Below are positions 55,667 to 58,115 of a stretch of DNA of 58,115 nucleotides, in pieces. This DNA comes from an uncultured Ruminococcus sp. (GTDB lineage Bacteria > Bacillota > Clostridia > Oscillospirales > Acutalibacteraceae), in assembly GCA_902785355.1 (NCBI GenBank), contig CACZYF010000021.1, positions 1 to 58,115 on the forward strand. Direction: 5' to 3'. Position 1 is the stretch's first letter. Every line of letters starts with the position of its first letter. The position numbers were made by a program, and so were the translations under genes. The notes below the pieces were generated by a model. That model ran no database searches, had not been told where the DNA came from, and saw nothing but the letters and a program-made list of their open reading frames with translations.

Positions 55667-57883
55667 ATGGCTAACAAGGCTATGATTTTTGACAAGTACC
55701 GCGTATTCGAGACCGAGTTCGCGGGCAGACCGCTGGTCGTTGAGACCGGCAAGATGACCCAGCTCGCCAACGGCGCGTGTCTGGTACGCTACGGCGAGAC
55801 CGTCGTGCATGTTGCGGCTACCGCTTCCGCAAAGCCCCGCGACGGCATTGATTTCTTCCCCCTCTCCGTCGATTATGAAGAGAAGCTCTACGCCGTGGGC
55901 AAGATCCCCGGCAGCTACCTCAGACGTGAGGGCAGACCCTCCGAGAAGGCGATCCTGACCTCCCGCGTCATCGACCGCCCCATCCGTCCGCTGTTCCCCA
56001 AGGATATGCGCAACGACGTTTCCATCGTCGCGACCGTTATGTCCGTTGATCCCGACTGCATGCCCGAGATCGCCGCGATGGTCGGTACCTCGATCGCGAT
56101 CTCCATCTCCGATATCCCGTGGAACGGCCCGATCTCCGGCGTATCCGTAGGCTTGGTCGACGGCGAGATTGTTATCAACCCCACCGCCGCGCAGCGCAAG
56201 GTATCCGATATGGCTACCACCGTCGCTTCTACCTCGGAGCGTATCGCGATGATCGAGGCGGGCGCGAACTGCGTCAGTGACGAGGTCATGTACAACGCGA
56301 TCATGGCGGGTCATGAGGCGAACCAGAAGATCATCGAGTTCATCAACGGCATCGTCGCCGAGATCGGAAAGCCGAAGTTCTCTTATCCCTCTAACGAGCC
56401 GGATCACGATATGTTCGAGGCGATCAAGGCGTTTGCCGAGGAGGACGTCAAGGTCGCTCTCGATACCGACGACAAGACCGTCCGCGACGAGCGCTTAAAG
56501 CCCATCTATGAGGCTGTCCACGAAAAGTTCGACGAGATCTACCCCGACTCTGAGGCGAAGATCGACGAGTGCCTGTACAAGACCCAGAAGTTCATCGTCC
56601 GCCGCTGGCTGCTCGATGAGCAGAAGCGCGTCGACGGCAGAGGCATGGATGATATCCGTCCCCTCGCGAGTGAGGTCGGTATCCTGCCCCGCGTACACGG
56701 CTCGGGTCTGTTCACCCGCGGTCAGACTCAGGTTCTGACCGTCGCGACCCTCGGCACCGTCGGCGATATGCAGCTGCTCGACGGCATCGATGATGAGACC
56801 GAGAAGCGCTATATGCATCATTACAACTTCCCCTCCTACTCTGTCGGCGAGACCCGTCCTTCCCGCGGTCCCGGCAGACGTGAGATCGGTCACGGCGCTC
56901 TGGCTGAGCGTGCGCTCCTGCCCGTGATCCCCTCTCTCGAGGAGTTCCCCTATACGCTCCGCCTGGTATCCGAGGTCGTATCCTCCAACGGCTCCACCTC
57001 TCAGGGCTCCGTCTGCGGCTCTACGCTGGCGCTGATGGACGCGGGCGTTCCGATCAAGGCTCCCGTAGCCGGTATCTCCTGCGGTTTGATCACCGAGGGC
57101 GAGCGCTGGATGACCATGGTCGATATCCAGGGTCTTGAGGACTTCTTCGGCGATATGGACTTCAAGGTAGCCGGTACCAAGGACGGCATCACCGCCATCC
57201 AGATGGATCTGAAGATCAGCGGCCTGCTGCCCGAGATGGTCAAGGAAGCGCTCGAAAAGACCCACAAGGCGCGCAACTACATCCTCGACGAGGTCATGCT
57301 CAAGGCGATCGCCGAGCCGCGTCCCGAGCTCTCCAAGTATGCTCCCAAGATGTTCACCACCACCATCCCCGCTGACAAGATCGCCGAGGTTATCGGCAAG
57401 TCCGGCAAGGTCATCAAGGAGATCCAGGCTGAGTGCGAGGTCAAGGTCGACATCGAGGAAGAGGGCGAGATCGGTCAGGTATTCGTCGCGGGCTTAGACG
57501 CCGAGAAGTGTCAGCGCGCGATCGAGATCATCCAGACTATCGCCACCGATCCCGAACCGGGCGCTATGTATCTCGGCAAGGTCACCCGCATTATGGACTT
57601 CGGCGCGTTCGTTGAGATCGCTCCCGGTAAGGAGGGTCTGGTACACATCAGCCAGCTCGACGTCAAGCGTACCGACAAGGTCACCGACGTCGTCAACGTC
57701 GGCGACGTCATCCGCGTCAAGGTGCTCGAGATCGACGACAAGGGCAGACTCAACCTCAGCCGCAGAGATGTGCTGATCGAGGTCGACGGCCTGACTCCCG
57801 AGAACGATATCTCCGAGGAGCGCAGACCCCGCCGTGACGGCGGCAGAGGCAGAGGCAACCGCCCCCGCCGCGACAGAAAGTAA
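55667..57883 (+). CDS. pnp: Polyribonucleotide nucleotidyltransferase (PNPase)
   Basis: 738 residues. Phosphorolytic 3'-5' exoribonuclease. Two RNase PH domains: first LSVDYEEKLYAVGKIPGSYL and RVIDRPIRPLFPK; second QVLTVATLGTVGDMQLLDGI and TSQGSVCGSTLALMDAGVPI with catalytic Asp in QGLEDFFGDMDFKVAGT. They are followed by KH (IGKSGKVIKEIQAECEVKVD) and S1 (YLGKVTRIMDFGAFVEIAPG) domains. The tail is a short Arg/Gly-rich RGRGNRPRRDRK, likely RNA-binding. AGGAGG precedes ATG 55667. Confidence 0.97.
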   Translation: MANKAMIFDKYRVFETEFAGRPLVVETGKMTQLANGACLVRYGETVVHVAATASAKPRDGIDFFPLSVDYEEKLYAVGKIPGSYLRREGRPSEKAILTSRVIDRPIRPLFPKDMRNDVSIVATVMSVDPDCMPEIAAMVGTSIAISISDIPWNGPISGVSVGLVDGEIVINPTAAQRKVSDMATTVASTSERIAMIEAGANCVSDEVMYNAIMAGHEANQKIIEFINGIVAEIGKPKFSYPSNEPDHDMFEAIKAFAEEDVKVALDTDDKTVRDERLKPIYEAVHEKFDEIYPDSEAKIDECLYKTQKFIVRRWLLDEQKRVDGRGMDDIRPLASEVGILPRVHGSGLFTRGQTQVLTVATLGTVGDMQLLDGIDDETEKRYMHHYNFPSYSVGETRPSRGPGRREIGHGALAERALLPVIPSLEEFPYTLRLVSEVVSSNGSTSQGSVCGSTLALMDAGVPIKAPVAGISCGLITEGERWMTMVDIQGLEDFFGDMDFKVAGTKDGITAIQMDLKISGLLPEMVKEALEKTHKARNYILDEVMLKAIAEPRPELSKYAPKMFTTTIPADKIAEVIGKSGKVIKEIQAECEVKVDIEEEGEIGQVFVAGLDAEKCQRAIEIIQTIATDPEPGAMYLGKVTRIMDFGAFVEIAPGKEGLVHISQLDVKRTDKVTDVVNVGDVIRVKVLEIDDKGRLNLSRRDVLIEVDGLTPENDISEERRPRRDGGRGRGNRPRRDRK

Positions 57884-57901
57884 GCGATAACCCGTAATCA
57901 T

Positions 57902-57932
57902 ATCCCCCGCTTCACCGAGGCGGGGGATTTTT
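57902..57932 (+). terminator. pnp terminator
   Basis: ATCCCCCGC (57902-57910) / GCGGGGGAT (57920-57928), then TTTTTG. Confidence 0.88.
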
Positions 57933-57949
57933 GCATACAGCGCCGCAGA

Positions 57950-58115
57950 GTGAGGAGCCGTAATAAATGAGGAATTAGGAATTAGGAATTAGGAATTATA
58001 TAAACGTTGCATAGAGTTGTAGGGCGGGGGCTTGCTCCCGCCGAGACGCTGTGGTGACATCAATGTGAAACGCGGAGCAAATCAAAGGCTTGTCATGCTT
58101 CGCGTGAAAACGACA
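57950..58115. repeat. Repeat mosaic cut by the window edge
   Basis: Heptamers (57969-57997: GAATTAG units), boundary motif TATATAAACGTTGCATAGAG (57997-58016) and a module that is the inverted, about 85% identical copy of 45367-45461 (58021-58115). It begins with the hairpin GGGCGGGGGCTTGCTCCCGC. No gene is seen. Confidence 0.75.

Overview
The window looks like chromosomal DNA of a gut-type, low-peptide-secretion Clostridia member, most likely Oscillospiraceae/Ruminococcus-like. The evidence is Firmicutes gene order (phoH-ybeY-era-yqzL-recO-mutS2; rimP-nusA-ylxR-ylxQ-infB-rbfA-nrnA-truB, then rpsO-pnp), a class III fructose-1,6-bisphosphatase, an ECF-type transporter subunit, dockerin-bearing secreted proteins, and a moderately high G+C coding bias that creates many long antisense shadow ORFs. 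No rRNA, tRNA, CRISPR array, phage or transposase gene is visible.

Layout. 1-870 is AT-rich and looks foreign: a truncated TetR regulator with a consensus promoter plus short direct and inverted repeats. 1.0-5.9 kb holds a GNAT acetyltransferase, an asparagine synthetase with an unusual acidic tail, a USP-like protein and a two-domain lipoprotein. 6.1-12.9 kb is the phoH-ybeY / era / (DUF559 cassette) / yqzL-recO-mutS2 housekeeping block. 12.9-16.4 kb has a C39-like lipoprotein, an FMN-binding oxidase-like protein and a leucine-rich-repeat dockerin protein. 16.6-19.2 kb is the minus-strand operon rsmE-rsmD-coaD-coiled coil, divergent from a CinA-type amidase. 20.1-24 kb is malQ-glgP (alpha-glucan use). 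24.2-25.7 kb is a DUF4956/VTC-domain pair. 26-31.3 kb carries citrate synthase, a DMT exporter, an esterase and pyruvate kinase. 31.3-41.1 kb is a secreted-protein district: a dockerin-bearing IdeS-like cysteine protease candidate, two giant fibronectin-III-like module proteins (one ending in a C39-like peptidase, one starting with a cohesin-like region), a Big2/YARHG lipoprotein, a YgjP-like metalloprotease and DUF3783. 41.5-46.9 kb is fbp, mutY, an ECF S component and cysK, the last preceded by a tiny cysteine-containing upstream ORF. 47-57.9 kb is the translation/transcription block rimP to pnp.

How it works together: the metabolic genes cover glycogen/maltodextrin breakdown (malQ, glgP), glycolysis and gluconeogenesis (pyk, fbp), citrate entry and cysteine synthesis. 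The 47-58 kb block is ribosome and RNA metabolism. The secreted genes suggest surface display and proteolysis in a dockerin/cohesin context.

The intergenic DNA is unusual. It contains a four-copy 109-bp paired-hairpin element, heptamer-bracketed composite repeats, a 247-bp element with 19-bp terminal inverted repeats, and a DUF559 gene framed by inverted hairpin repeats. The main leads are the cysK leader peptide, the IdeS-like dockerin protease, the cysteine-tagged module arrays and this repeat mosaic. All functional calls are from reading the sequence only; no database search was run.
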